Source: Frigoribacterium faeni
GTDB lineage: Bacteria > Actinomycetota > Actinomycetes > Actinomycetales > Microbacteriaceae
Direction of reading: 5' to 3'
DNA length: 64,000 nt
Assembly (NCBI RefSeq): GCF_011761235.1
Contig: NZ_JAAOYW010000002.1
Span: 806,001-870,000 of the forward strand
The position numbers and the translations under genes were made by a program. Below, piece by piece: positions 1 through 10,769 of the stretch. Position 1 is the stretch's first letter, and each line of letters starts with the position of its first letter. The notes under the pieces were generated by a model that was not told the origin of the DNA, made no database searches, and worked only from the letters and a program-made list of their open reading frames with translations.

Positions 1-30
1 GGGGGTGGTGGTCTCGGGGGCGTCGGTCAT
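1..30 (-). CDS. start of a gene cut by the window edge
   Basis: An ATG reads leftwards out of the window and gives only MTDAPETTTP. A TGGAG about 10 nt upstream can serve as ribosome binding site. It follows the DUF2520 gene on the same strand after about 120 bp. In related actinobacteria lysS or panC often lies here, and the acidic, Thr-rich N-terminus would suit a lysyl-tRNA synthetase, but ten codons cannot decide this. Confidence 0.45.
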   Translation of the reverse strand, partial: MTDAPETTTP

Positions 31-153
31 GTGCGGGGAGCTCCAGCGGGGGGTGGGGAGAGAAGGAGGAGGGGCGAGGGTCGCGAGGACCCGGTGCGGC
101 GGTGCGTGGTGCGGTGCGGTGCGGTGCGGTCGTGCTCGGTTCAGCGCGGCGCC

Positions 154-915
154 TCAGGCGCCGGTGCCGCCGAACGGCGACGGCGGGTCGTCGAACGCCG
201 CCATGTCGATGGTACCGGGGCCGGTCGAGCCGCCGGCGACGCCGAGGGCGCGGTCCATCGCGGAGCGCACGAGGGGCGCGATCAGGCGTCCCGGCTCGGG
301 CACGCCGAGCTCGGCGAGCATCGAGACCGACTGGGTGACGATCGCGGCCGAGAACTCCGTGGCGGTCGCGACGGCCTCGGCGTAGCGGGGCCGGTCGGCC
401 TCGCTGACGATCACCGGCTCGGCGCCCATCTCGACGACGAGCGCCTGCCCGATCGGCTGCACGGGCACCGGCGCGGTGACCGCGCACCACGCCTCGCGGA
501 GGCGGACGAGGTCGATCGTCGTGCCCGTGAAGGTGAGCGCGGGGTGGATCGCGAGCGGGATGGCCCCCGCGGCGAGCGCCGGCCGCAGCACCTCGAGGCC
601 GTGCGCCGCCGAGGTGTGCACGACGAGCTGGCCCGGCTGCCAGACGCCGGTCGCGGCGAGGCCCTGGACGAGGTCGGCGAGCTGGTCGTCGGGCACCGCG
701 AGCAGCACGAGCTCGCTGCGCTCGACGATCTGCGGCACGGTGAGCACGGGCACGCCCGGCAGGATCGCCTCGGCCCGGTCGAGGCTCCGCTCGGACACGG
801 CCGAGATGCCGACGATCGCGTGGCCGGCGGCCGCGAGGGCGGCGCCGAGCACGGGCCCGACGTGGCCGGCGCCGACGATGCCGACGCCGAGGCGGCCGCT
901 CTGCTGGGGACTCAC
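154..915 (-). CDS. Rossmann-fold / DUF2520 dehydrogenase-like protein
   Basis: 253 residues. The N-terminus GVGIVGAGHVGPVLGAALA is a dinucleotide-binding GxGxxG loop, followed by an alternating Rossmann domain (to about residue 125) and an alpha-helical C-terminal DUF2520 domain, as in 6-phosphogluconate- and F420-reductase-like proteins. The substrate is unknown; the family often sits with folate or pantothenate genes. The GTG start overlaps the stop of the upstream PH-domain gene (GTGA), so the two are translationally coupled, and AGAGGA lies about 10 nt upstream. The last residues are Gly/Pro-rich and probably disordered. Family assignment is good; function is open. Confidence 0.85.
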   Translation of the reverse strand: MSPQQSGRLGVGIVGAGHVGPVLGAALAAAGHAIVGISAVSERSLDRAEAILPGVPVLTVPQIVERSELVLLAVPDDQLADLVQGLAATGVWQPGQLVVHTSAAHGLEVLRPALAAGAIPLAIHPALTFTGTTIDLVRLREAWCAVTAPVPVQPIGQALVVEMGAEPVIVSEADRPRYAEAVATATEFSAAIVTQSVSMLAELGVPEPGRLIAPLVRSAMDRALGVAGGSTGPGTIDMAAFDDPPSPFGGTGA

Positions 916-3101
916 GGGCGGGGTTCCTCTCGGTGCTGCGGTGCGGGTGCGGGGCCGGGTGCGGGTGCCACGTCGTGCTCGTGCTCGTGCTCGTGCTCTC
1001 GAATTTGAGAGCGATCCTGCCGCGGAGCCCCGTGCGGCGCCGTTCCCCCGTCGTCCTGACCCGGAATGCTCTCGCTTTCCGCGGCATGGGCAAGGGACGA
1101 GGAGGCGGGGGTCGCGTCGGCCGGGGCCGGCTGCGACGCGGCTGCGCCTGGCTCGTCCCGAGCCGGGATGCTCTCAAATTCGGATGCAGGCGCGGGGGCA
1201 GGGGCGGGGGACGAGGAGGCGGGGGTCGCGTCGACGGGAGCGGCGTCCGGCGAGGCGGCCCAGCGGTGGGTCCTGTCGGCCCGGGCGGCGGCGACGGCGT
1301 CGTGTGCGGCTCCCTCGAAGAAGCGCATCGCGTCGTCCTGGTCGAGCGCGCCGATCGTCGCGATGATCGGACCCTGGACGGTGTGCAGGTGCACGGCGGC
1401 GAGCCGCAGCCGACGCAGCAGCGGGCCCTGCGACAGCCCGACGCTCTGCATCCTCGGCAGCGGGACGACGACGAGCTCGCGCCAGATCGCGCCCTTGCGC
1501 AGCAGCAGCGCACCCGGTGCCGTGCGGAACCCGTTGCGCCGCCACGAGAACCAGCGCAGCACGGCGGCACGACGCGGCGACGTCGTGAAGCCGCCCTCGC
1601 TGCCGCGGGAGGTCAGGCCGTCCTCGACGAGCGAGAGGGTGTGCGACGCGTGGTCGTCCGCGGCGGCGCGCAGGGGCTCGGCAGGCACGCCCGAGTCGAC
1701 CCGCGCCTCCTCGGCGGGCACGCCGGAGCCGACCCGCGACTCCTCGGCGGGCACGGCCGAGCCGACCCGCGCCTCCTCGGCCTGGACCTCGGCGGCCGCG
1801 AGGCCGACGAGCTCGGGCAGGACGAGCTCGAGCACGCGGCGGACGTCCGTCTCGTCGCCGACGGGCAGCAGCGTCGCACCGCTCTGCTGGCCGGAGCCGT
1901 TCGTCGACGACCGCGACGCCCGGTTGATGCTGATCTGCCACCAGCCGAACGGCCGCCACAGCAGCGGCTGGCTGACCTTGACCGAGTGGATTCGTCCGGG
2001 CGGGAGCGTCTCGTTCGTGGTCGAGAACAGCCCGTAGCCGATGCGGATGCCGTCGCTCGACGACGAGATGCTGTACCGCAGCGACTTCGTGACGCGGTTG
2101 ACGTAGTACCCGCCCGAGCCGAGCACGGCCGGCAGCAGGGCGAACAGCAGGAAGAACTCGCCGGTCAGCCGCACGCTGACCACGACGGCCACGGCCGCCG
2201 CCACGATGAAGAGCGTGTAGCCGCTGAGCAGCACCGAGCCGACCAGGCGCCCGGCGTCGACCTTGACGACCGACCGGGGAGGCGCCTCCTGCGGGTCGGT
2301 GCCGTCGGAGAGGAACTCCTGGGCGCGCTGCTCGACGAGCCCGACGAAGCGCTGGCGGGCGTCGGCGGGCACCGCCTGGCCCGGCGCGCCCACGGCACCG
2401 GGCACACCGCCCGCACCGGGCACGCCGCCGGCACCGGGCACGCCCTGGCCCGGCACCGCGCGCACGCCGTCGACCGCCGACCGCTGCACCCCTGAGGCGC
2501 GCCGCAGGATCTCGCGGCGCAGGTCGTCCGCCGCGGCGGACCGCAGGTAGGCGAGCGAGACGTTCGCGTCGTCGCCGGCCTGGCTCACCTCGAGCTTCGC
2601 GGCGCCGAAGACGCGGGCGAGCACGGGACGCTGCACGTTGATGCCCTGCACACGGTCGAGCCGCGCCCGACGGTCGGTGCGGAACACGACTCCGCTGCGC
2701 ACCTCGACGACCTCCTCGGTGACGCGGAACGTGTTCATGCGCCACGACAGCCAGAAGACGAGCACCAGCACCGCGACGACCGCCAGCACGCCGAGCAGGA
2801 CGAACCCGAGCAGCCCGTGCTCGAGCACCCAGCCGAACGGGTCGCCCTCGGCGTCGCCGTCGGGACGACGACCGCCGGGCACGAGCAGGCCGATGACCCA
2901 CTCACGGGCGTTGTTGAGCACGATGCCGAGCCCGACGATCAGCGCGATGCCGCCCTTGAGCAGAGGGGTCGCGGGGTGCAGGCGGTGCCACTCGCCGTCG
3001 GTGAGCTGCGCGACGGCGCCGGGCACGCCGGCGGCCGGCACGCCCACGCCGTCCACACCCTCAGGAGGCGGTGCCCCCTCCCCCGGCAGCCCCCCGCTCA
3101 C
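912..3101 (-). CDS. multi-PH-domain (YdbT-like, DUF304) membrane protein with low-complexity tail
   Basis: 729 residues from a GTG that overlaps the stop of the preceding PH gene. Hydrophobic pairs near residues 50-70 and 95-120 are followed by the first bacterial PH (DUF304) domain, with NTFRVTEEVVEVRSGVVFRT. A second hydrophobic pair precedes a second PH domain, and a third PH-like block (LLLRKGAIWRELVVVPLPRM) follows. This is the layout of Bacillus YdbT, which works with YdbS. Three inserts are unusual: a GVPGAGG repeat, an 11-residue repeat around AEEARVGSAVP, and a ~120-residue Ala/Pro/Ser/Glu tail that ends in a HEHEHEHEH run. The tail is repeat-built and varies in composition. Function is unknown; YdbST have been linked to resistance against some bacteriocins. 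Confidence 0.85.
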   Translation of the reverse strand: MSGGLPGEGAPPPEGVDGVGVPAAGVPGAVAQLTDGEWHRLHPATPLLKGGIALIVGLGIVLNNAREWVIGLLVPGGRRPDGDAEGDPFGWVLEHGLLGFVLLGVLAVVAVLVLVFWLSWRMNTFRVTEEVVEVRSGVVFRTDRRARLDRVQGINVQRPVLARVFGAAKLEVSQAGDDANVSLAYLRSAAADDLRREILRRASGVQRSAVDGVRAVPGQGVPGAGGVPGAGGVPGAVGAPGQAVPADARQRFVGLVEQRAQEFLSDGTDPQEAPPRSVVKVDAGRLVGSVLLSGYTLFIVAAAVAVVVSVRLTGEFFLLFALLPAVLGSGGYYVNRVTKSLRYSISSSSDGIRIGYGLFSTTNETLPPGRIHSVKVSQPLLWRPFGWWQISINRASRSSTNGSGQQSGATLLPVGDETDVRRVLELVLPELVGLAAAEVQAEEARVGSAVPAEESRVGSGVPAEEARVDSGVPAEPLRAAADDHASHTLSLVEDGLTSRGSEGGFTTSPRRAAVLRWFSWRRNGFRTAPGALLLRKGAIWRELVVVPLPRMQSVGLSQGPLLRRLRLAAVHLHTVQGPIIATIGALDQDDAMRFFEGAAHDAVAAARADRTHRWAASPDAAPVDATPASSSPAPAPAPASEFESIPARDEPGAAASQPAPADATPASSSLAHAAESESIPGQDDGGTAPHGAPRQDRSQIREHEHEHEHDVAPAPGPAPAPQHREEPRP
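973..1231. repeat. coding microsatellite and imperfect direct repeats in the PH-protein tail
   Basis: A GCTCGT hexamer is repeated about four times at 973-997 and encodes the His-Glu run. Further in, two ~110-bp blocks each contain GACGAGGAGGCGGGGGTCGC (1097 and 1213) and encode related peptides with ATPASSS and SESIP-like segments. A CTCTC-GAATTT-GAGAG palindrome lies near 995-1010. The blocks look like products of slippage or unequal crossing-over. Confidence 0.75.
1690..1785. repeat. 33-bp tandem repeat, three copies, inside the PH-protein gene
   Basis: Three adjacent copies of a 33-bp unit keep the reading frame and encode variants of the 11-residue peptide AEEARVGSAVP. Each copy contains GCGACTCCTCGG or GCGCCTCCTCGG, the second matching the iterated octamer of this genome. 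Confidence 0.8.
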
Positions 3102-3577
3102 AGCCCCGCCCGCCGCGACTCGGCGAGCCCGACCAGCCGGTCGCGCAGCGACTCCGCCTCGTCCGCCGGCAGCCCCGGGATGGTCACGCCGGACGACGCC
3201 GCCGCGGTCACGAACTTGAGGTCGCTGAGGCCGAGCGCCCGCACGACGGGGCCGCGGTTGATGTCGATGAGCTGCATGCGGCCGTAGGGCACGGCGACGA
3301 AGCGCAGGTACAGGATGCCGCGGCGCACGAGCAGGTCGTCCTCGCGCAGCTGGTACCGGATCGACCGGACGCGGCGCGGCACGAAGGCCATGACGACGAG
3401 CGTGACGACGACGACGGCGGCCGTGATCGCGTAGCACCACCAGGCGCCGATGAACCAGAGCGGGGTCGTGGCCGCGGCGGCGACGAGCCCGCTCACCAGC
3501 CAGCCGGCGAGCTCGGGCCAGACGTACTTGGGCGAGACGCCGTTCCAGGCGGGCTCCGCCACGTCGAGTCGGTCCAT
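3098..3577 (-). CDS. PH-domain (YdbS-like, DUF304) membrane protein
   Basis: 159 residues. A hydrophobic hairpin (about residues 22-65, including FIGAWWCYAITAAVVVVTLV) is followed by one bacterial PH domain with the typical RYQLREDDLLVRRGILYLRF and VPYGRMQLIDINRGP strands. An AGGT-containing GGAGGT lies 7 nt before the ATG. It is the short partner of the longer PH protein downstream, with which it overlaps by 4 nt, so the two are presumably made together as a membrane complex. Confidence 0.88.
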   Translation of the reverse strand: MDRLDVAEPAWNGVSPKYVWPELAGWLVSGLVAAAATTPLWFIGAWWCYAITAAVVVVTLVVMAFVPRRVRSIRYQLREDDLLVRRGILYLRFVAVPYGRMQLIDINRGPVVRALGLSDLKFVTAAASSGVTIPGLPADEAESLRDRLVGLAESRRAGL

Positions 3578-3620
3578 GGCGGGTACCTCCGGGTCGGCGT
3601 GCGGTCGGCGGCGGCCCGGG

Positions 3621-4091
3621 TCAGGCGGCCTGGGCTCCTGGTCCGCCCTCGTCGTCGCCGGGCGGGACCGTGCACATGTGCTCGGCGACCAGACCGCCCG
3701 CGAGGAGGCCGAGGCCCCCCACGACGGCCACGATCGTGGGCACCACGGAGCCTATCGCCACGTCCACGCCGCGCGTCGTCATGAAGGCGAGCACCCCTCC
3801 GGCGGCCCCGGCGAACAGGGAGCCGGCCAGGCTGCTGGCCTTCGCCAGCAACAGCACGCGGGTGGCGTAGTAGGGGTCGACGCGCTCCTTCTGCGTGCCC
3901 TTGGCGACCCGGCGGACGGGCAGCGCCATCGTCACGACGATCCCGCCGATGACGAGCAGCACCAGCCCCAGCACGATCGACGGCACGATCGACGGCTGCC
4001 CGGACGACACCAGCGCGGCGTCGACGACGAACCCGCCGACGACCGCCACCACGAACAGGCCGACGAGGGTCGCGGGGCGCGTGTGCCTCAC
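3621..4091 (-). CDS. DUF3180 family membrane protein
   Basis: 156 residues with four predicted membrane segments (about 8-28, 35-58, 82-104, 112-136) and a short acidic, Gly-rich tail. Matches the actinobacterial DUF3180 family, which regularly follows folK. The GTG start overlaps the folK stop codon (GTGA), so it is co-translated with the folate genes. A conserved RVDPYYATRVLLLAKA loop lies between membrane segments two and three. No biochemical function is known. Confidence 0.85.
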   Translation of the reverse strand: MRHTRPATLVGLFVVAVVGGFVVDAALVSSGQPSIVPSIVLGLVLLVIGGIVVTMALPVRRVAKGTQKERVDPYYATRVLLLAKASSLAGSLFAGAAGGVLAFMTTRGVDVAIGSVVPTIVAVVGGLGLLAGGLVAEHMCTVPPGDDEGGPGAQAA

Positions 4092-4717
4092 GAGGCACCG
4101 CCCGCCCGCGCGGCAGCAGCGTCGTCAGCAGCAGCCCCAGCCGAGGAGGCGCGGGCCGGCTCGAGCAGGCCGGTCGCGCCGGGCACGGGCCGGGTGCGGT
4201 CGGGCAGCCCGGCCAGCAGGTCGGCGACGCGTCCCCGGGAGCCGAGGCGCGCCTCCTCGTCGACCTGCAGCCACGGCTCGAGCACGAAGGCGCGCTCCGC
4301 GGCACGGGGGTGCGGCAGCGTCAGGCGCTCGGTGTCGAGCTCGAGGTCGCCGAGGACGACGAGGTCGAGGTCGAGGGTGCGGTCGCCCCAGCGCTCGGCC
4401 CGCACGCGGCCGTGCGCGTGCTCGACGGCCAGCAGCACGTCGAGCAGCTCGTGGGCGTCGAGGGCCGTCTCGACGAGCGCGACGGCGTTGAGGTACGTCG
4501 GCTTGCTCTCGTCGGGGCCGTCGAGCGTCACGGCGACGGACGACACCGGCGAGGAGGCGGCGGTCACCGTCACCCCCGGGGTCGCGGCCAGGGCGGCGAC
4601 GGCGTCGCGCAGCAGCTCGTCGCGGTCGCCCAGGTTCGAGCCCAGCGCGACCACGCCGCGGCGCACGGGGGCGTCGACGGCGGGGGCGTCAGCAGCGGCA
4701 GCAGCGGCGGCGCTCAC
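4088..4717 (-). CDS. folK: 2-amino-4-hydroxy-6-hydroxymethyldihydropteridine pyrophosphokinase
   Basis: 209 residues. HPPK transfers pyrophosphate from ATP to 6-hydroxymethyl-dihydropterin in folate synthesis. ALGSNLGDR near residue 25 and the signature RWGDRTLDLDLVVLGD (about 108-123) with its paired Asp residues are intact. The first ~18 residues and the last ~35 are Ala-rich and not part of the fold. The GTG start overlaps the folB stop and the gene's own stop overlaps the DUF3180 start, so it sits in a chain of coupled genes. Confidence 0.95.
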   Translation of the reverse strand: MSAAAAAAADAPAVDAPVRRGVVALGSNLGDRDELLRDAVAALAATPGVTVTAASSPVSSVAVTLDGPDESKPTYLNAVALVETALDAHELLDVLLAVEHAHGRVRAERWGDRTLDLDLVVLGDLELDTERLTLPHPRAAERAFVLEPWLQVDEEARLGSRGRVADLLAGLPDRTRPVPGATGLLEPARASSAGAAADDAAAARAGGAS

Positions 4718-5169
4718 GCGCGCTCCCGGACGACGGTGATCGACACGTCGCCGAACGGCACCGTGATCGGCGCGGTCGGCTTGTGCACGGTCAGCTCGAC
4801 GCGGACGGCGGCCGGGTGGCTCAGCACGACGGCGGCGAGGCGCTCGGCGAGGGTCTCGACGAGGTCGACGGGGTCGCGCTCGACGGCCTCGACGAGCTCC
4901 TCGGCGAGCACCCCGTAGTGGACCGTCTGCTCGAGGTCGTCGTCGCCGGCGGCCCCGGAGGCGTCGAGGTGCACGACCGCGTCGACGACGAACTCCTGGC
5001 CGTCGCGGCGTTCGTGGTCGAAGACGCCGTGGTGGCCGGTGGCCCGCACCCCGAGCAGGCGCAGCACGTCGAGCCCGACGGGGACGGTGCGGACCGGGGC
5101 CGTGCCGGCCGCGCCCTCGGCAGCCGCGACGTGCGCGCCCGTCGTGCCGACCGCCTCCTCGGCGGTCAC
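4714..5169 (-). CDS. folB: dihydroneopterin aldolase
   Basis: Converts dihydroneopterin to hydroxymethyl-dihydropterin and glycolaldehyde. The core LRLLGVRATGHHGVFDHER, the YGVLAEELVEAVE helix, ETLAERLA and VHKPTAPI are all present, with the conserved Glu/Lys pair of the family. The GTG chosen overlaps the folP stop (GTGA) and gives 151 residues. FolB is usually about 120 residues, so the first ~33 (Ala/Thr/Val-rich) may be an unusual extension, or a GTG at the VGLDVLRLL segment may be the true start. Reading frame and family are secure. Confidence 0.93.
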   Translation of the reverse strand: MTAEEAVGTTGAHVAAAEGAAGTAPVRTVPVGLDVLRLLGVRATGHHGVFDHERRDGQEFVVDAVVHLDASGAAGDDDLEQTVHYGVLAEELVEAVERDPVDLVETLAERLAAVVLSHPAAVRVELTVHKPTAPITVPFGDVSITVVRERA

Positions 5170-6896
5170 GCGTGCCTCGCCGAGCGTGCCGGGGCGGCGC
5201 CTCGCTGCCAGGCCTGCCAGACGTCGAGGGCGGCGCGGGTCGAGGCGGCGTCGTGCACGCGCACGGCCCAGACGCCGGCCTGGGCGGCGAGCACGCTGAT
5301 CACCGCGGTCGCCGAGTCGCGGTCGCGGGGCTCGGCGCCGTCGGGCAGCAGCCCGCCGAGGAACCGCTTGCGCGACGCCCCGACGACCAGGGGGTGCCCG
5401 AGCCGGCCCAGTTCCTCGAGGCCGGCGAGCACCTGCCAGTTCTGGTCGGCGTCCTTCGAGAAGCCGAGCCCCGGGTCGAGCACGATCTGCTCGCGGTCGA
5501 CGCCCGCGGACACGAGCTCGTCGACGCGGCGGCGCAGCTCGTCGCGCACCTGGCCGGCGACGTCGTCGCCCCGCATGCCCGTCGACGCGTCGGCGAGGTG
5601 GCCCCGCCAGTGCATCGCGACGAACGGCCGGCCGCTGTCGGCGGCGACCTGGGCCATGTAGCGGTCGGCGAGGCCGCCCGAGACGTCGTTGATGACGTCG
5701 GCGCCCGCGTCGACGGCGGCGTAGGCCGTGGCGGCGTTCATGGTGTCGATGCTGAGGCGCACGCCCTCGGCGGCGAGCTCGCGGATCACCGGCAGCACGC
5801 GCCGCTGCTCCTCGACGGGGTCGACCCGCCGGGCGCCCGGACGCGTCGACTCGCCGCCCACGTCGACGATGTCGGCGCCCGCGGCGACGAGCTCGCGGGC
5901 GTGGCGCAGCGCGTCGTCGAGGCCCACGAAGCGGCCGCCGTCGCTGAACGAGTCGGGCGTCACGTTGAGGATGCCCATGACGAGGGTGCGCGACACCGGG
6001 ACGGCGCGCGCGTCGTCCCGTCGCGAGGCGCGAGGACGCACGGAGGCGGTGGCCTGCACGACGGGGATCGCCCGCGTCGCGAGGTCGGCCGGCCCGGCCT
6101 CCTCCACACGGCCGCGGGCGCGGCGGCGGGCCCTCGGGCCGGAGGCGGTGGTCGCCGAGCGCGTCGCGCGGCCGTTCGCGACGTCCTCGGCCTCGAGCGC
6201 GAGCAGCTCGGCGCGGTCCTCGGGCGGCGCCGCGTGCGAGGCGACCCGGGTGCGCTCGCGCGGGGCCGTGCCGGACGGGTCGGGCTCCCGGGTCGCGGCG
6301 TCGACGAGGCCGGCGGCGGCGTGCGAACCCGCGCGCGTGCGCGTCGCGTCGACGTCGGGCAGGGGCCCCTCGTAGCGTCCGCCGACGACCAGGCGCCGCC
6401 CGCCCAGGTGCCCGGACGCGGCCGCCGGAGCAGGCGTGGCCGACGTGCGGGGCGCGACGGCGGGAGGGACGCCGGGGCGGGCGCCCGTGGGCGGCGTCGG
6501 CACGGGCGGGTGCTCGCGTGTGGCCGACGGTGAGGCCTGCGCTGCGGGCGTCGGCGCTGATGGCGTCTGTGCTGCTGGTGTCTGCACGGCGGGCGTGCGC
6601 GCGCCAGGTGTCTGCTCGGCCGGCGTGCGCGCGGCGGGGCTCTGCGTGGCCGGCGTCTGCGTCGCGGGCGTGTGCGTCACCGGGGGCAGCTGGGCCGGGG
6701 GCCGCACGGCGGCGCGCTCGTCGAGCGAGAGGGCGAGGCGGCGCTCCGCCCCGGCGGCGGGGGCGCTGGCCGGAGGAGTCGCGTCGACGACGACCGGGTC
6801 GGGGTACCTCTCGCGACCCCGCGGGCGCTTCCAGACGTGCGGCTCGGACGGGGCGGCCGGGGAGCGGTGCGCTCCGTCGGGCGGCGAGTCGGTCAC
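5166..6896 (-). CDS. folP: dihydropteroate synthase with a ~290-residue extra N-terminus
   Basis: 576 residues. Residues from about 292 on are a complete DHPS: MGILNVTPDSFSDGG, VDVGGESTRPGA, SIDTMNAA, INDVSGG, and LDPGLGFSKDADQNW with the active-site Asp, Asn, Lys and Arg residues of the TIM barrel. It joins 4-aminobenzoate to hydroxymethyl-dihydropterin-PP. Normal length is about 280. The front half is Pro/Ala/Thr-rich, with degenerate TPATQ/TPAAQ repeats (residues ~72-120) and basic ARRRARGR runs. The GTG at 6896 is preceded by a strong GGAGGA 9 nt upstream, so the long form looks genuinely translated. It sits 90 bp after ftsH, where relatives carry folE. Confidence 0.93.
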   Translation of the reverse strand: MTDSPPDGAHRSPAAPSEPHVWKRPRGRERYPDPVVVDATPPASAPAAGAERRLALSLDERAAVRPPAQLPPVTHTPATQTPATQSPAARTPAEQTPGARTPAVQTPAAQTPSAPTPAAQASPSATREHPPVPTPPTGARPGVPPAVAPRTSATPAPAAASGHLGGRRLVVGGRYEGPLPDVDATRTRAGSHAAAGLVDAATREPDPSGTAPRERTRVASHAAPPEDRAELLALEAEDVANGRATRSATTASGPRARRRARGRVEEAGPADLATRAIPVVQATASVRPRASRRDDARAVPVSRTLVMGILNVTPDSFSDGGRFVGLDDALRHARELVAAGADIVDVGGESTRPGARRVDPVEEQRRVLPVIRELAAEGVRLSIDTMNAATAYAAVDAGADVINDVSGGLADRYMAQVAADSGRPFVAMHWRGHLADASTGMRGDDVAGQVRDELRRRVDELVSAGVDREQIVLDPGLGFSKDADQNWQVLAGLEELGRLGHPLVVGASRKRFLGGLLPDGAEPRDRDSATAVISVLAAQAGVWAVRVHDAASTRAALDVWQAWQRGAAPARSARHA

Positions 6897-6986
6897 GAGG
6901 CAGTTCCTCCGGTCGGGGCCACGGGTCGAGAGGCAAGGCTACCGATCCGGGCGAGCACCGCGCGCCGCCCGGACCGGGGGGTGCGC

Positions 6987-8978
<1,992 letters not shown>

Positions 8979-9107
8979 GTCAGTACGGGCGACGCCCGGC
9001 ACCTTTCTGCAGGAAGAACGTGAGCGAAAGGCTACAACGGGCCGCCTCGGGGCCCGGTGGGTGTTCGCTCATAGCGGGCTGCCCGCTCCCGTACTGGGGT
9101 GCCCCGG

Positions 9108-9179
9108 GGCCAGGCCAGGCCACGCCCGGCCCGGCAGCCCGGCCCAGGCCCGGCCAGGCCCGGCCCGGCCCGGCCCGGC
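9108..9179. repeat. low-complexity GGCCC/GGCCA tract between hpt and ftsH
   Basis: About 70 bp made almost only of CCCGG, GGCCA and GGCCC words, ending right at the hpt stop codon. It separates hpt from ftsH and can form many alternative G/C stems. A similar tract lies upstream of nucS (54050-54147). Confidence 0.7.
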
Positions 9180-9731
9180 TCAGCTGTACACGTGGGGCGC
9201 GAGCACCCCGACGCCGCGCAGGTTGCGGTACTTCTCGGCGAAGTCGAGGCCGTAGCCGACGACGAACTCGTTGGGGATCTCGAAGCCGACGTACTTGACG
9301 TCGACGTGCACCTTGGCGGCCTCGGGCTTGCGCAGCAGCGCGAAGATCTCGACGGAGGCGGCGCCCCGGCTCTTGAGGTTCTCGAGCAGCCACGAGAGCG
9401 TGAGCCCCGAGTCGATGATGTCCTCGACGATGATGACGTCGCGGCCGTGCAGGTCGGTATCGAGGTCCTTGAGGATGCGCACGACGCCCGACGACTTGGT
9501 GCCCGAGCCGTACGACGAGACGGCCATCCAGTCCATCTGCGCGTTGAGCTTGAGCTCGCGCGCGAAGTCGGCCATGACCATCACGGCGCCCTTGAGCACC
9601 CCGACCAGCAGCGGCTCGCGACCGGCGTAGTCGACCTCGACCCGACGGGCCACCTCGGCGATCGCGTCGTGGATCTGCTGCTCGGTGTACAGGACGCTGG
9701 TCAGGTCGCTCTCGATGTCGCTGAGTTCCAT
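9180..9731 (-). CDS. hpt: hypoxanthine-guanine phosphoribosyltransferase
   Basis: 183 residues, full length for a bacterial HPRT. It salvages hypoxanthine and guanine with PRPP. The PRPP-binding motif [14 protein letters not shown] (about residues 99-112) is intact, and [19 protein letters not shown] and the C-terminal [14 protein letters not shown] are typical. It lies 45 bp after tilS on the same strand; tilS-hpt-ftsH is a conserved bacterial order. Confidence 0.95.
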   Translation of the reverse strand: MELSDIESDLTSVLYTEQQIHDAIAEVARRVEVDYAGREPLLVGVLKGAVMVMADFARELKLNAQMDWMAVSSYGSGTKSSGVVRILKDLDTDLHGRDVIIVEDIIDSGLTLSWLLENLKSRGAASVEIFALLRKPEAAKVHVDVKYVGFEIPNEFVVGYGLDFAEKYRNLRGVGVLAPHVYS

Positions 9732-9776
9732 GGTCGGGCGTTCTCCAGTCGTGGGTGCAGGGTCGGGATGCGGGCC

Positions 9777-10769
9777 TCAGGAGGCGGCGGTCGCGGCGAA
9801 GTGCAGCGCGCCTCCGGTGCGCACAACTGTAACGCCCGGCAGGGACACCGCCCCCTGCCCGTGCCAGTCGGTGACGAGCCGTGCGACCTCGAGGGTCTGC
9901 GCCCGGCTGAGGGTCACGGCGAACTCGCTCTCGACGGCCAGGCGGATCAGCCGTTGCCGCAGCGCGGCGGGGTTCGACGCCAGCGACCGGACGTCGAGCG
10001 AGATGCCGGCCTCGGCGTGGTCGGCCACCTCCTCGGCCTGCTCCTCGGCGAAGTGGTCGAGCGCGGCCGAGTCCTCGCGCAGCTGCGCCGCGGTGCGGAC
10101 GAGCGCCTCGGCGACGCCCGGCCCCAGCTCGCGCTCGAGCACGGGAAGCACCGTCGTGCGCACGCGCACCCGGGCATAGGAGGGGTCGTCGTTGTGCGGG
10201 TCGTCCCACGGCGTCAGGCCGAGGTCGGCGCAGGAGGCGCGGGTCGCCTCCCGCCGGACCACCAGCAGCGGCCGTCGCCACCGCCCCGACGCCGCGTCCA
10301 TGCCCTGCAGGCTGGTGGGCCCGCTGCCCCGGGCGAGGCCGAGCAGCACCGTCTCGGCCTGGTCGTCGAGGGTGTGCCCGAGCAGCACGGCGACGGCGCC
10401 GGTCTCGGCGGCGACCGCCTCGAGGGCCGCGTAGCGGGCCGTGCGGGCCGCGGCCTCGGGCCCGCCGTCGACGCCCACCTCGACCCGGCGCACGACGACG
10501 GGGGCGAGCCCGAGCGCCGTGGCGGCCGCGGCTGCGGCGGCCGCGACGTCGGCCGACCCGGGCTGCAGGCCGTGGTCGACGACGACGGCCCCGGCGGTCA
10601 GCCCCGCCCGCGGCGCCTCGAAGGCCGTCGCGGCCGCGAGCGCCAGCGAGTCGGCGCCCCCGCTGAGCGCGACGAGCACGAGCTCGCCCTGCGCGAGGTC
10701 GGCGAGGGAGGCGCGGACGGCTCGGCGGACGTCGGCCACGGCAGGGGTCAGGCGCGGTCTCTCGGGCAT
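9777..10769 (-). CDS. tilS: tRNA(Ile)-lysidine synthase
   Basis: 330 residues, the short form common in actinobacteria that lacks the large C-terminal domains of the E. coli enzyme. The N-type ATP pyrophosphatase P-loop is SGGADS (about residues 36-41), and [11 protein letters not shown] and [14 protein letters not shown] complete the adenylation site. The enzyme changes the wobble C of tRNA-Ile(CAU) to lysidine and is essential in most bacteria. It is the first gene of the tilS-hpt unit and is divergent from ppa across a 69-bp promoter region. Confidence 0.93.
   Translation of the reverse strand: MPERPRLTPAVADVRRAVRASLADLAQGELVLVALSGGADSLALAAATAFEAPRAGLTAGAVVVDHGLQPGSADVAAAAAAAATALGLAPVVVRRVEVGVDGGPEAAARTARYAALEAVAAETGAVAVLLGHTLDDQAETVLLGLARGSGPTSLQGMDAASGRWRRPLLVVRREATRASCADLGLTPWDDPHNDDPSYARVRVRTTVLPVLERELGPGVAEALVRTAAQLREDSAALDHFAEEQAEEVADHAEAGISLDVRSLASNPAALRQRLIRLAVESEFAVTLSRAQTLEVARLVTDWHGQGAVSLPGVTVVRTGGALHFAATAAS

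Noticed and set aside
9108-9179. Origin or iteron-type repeat
   Set aside because: It is simple GGCCC-type low complexity without a fixed unit length or DnaA-box-like words.
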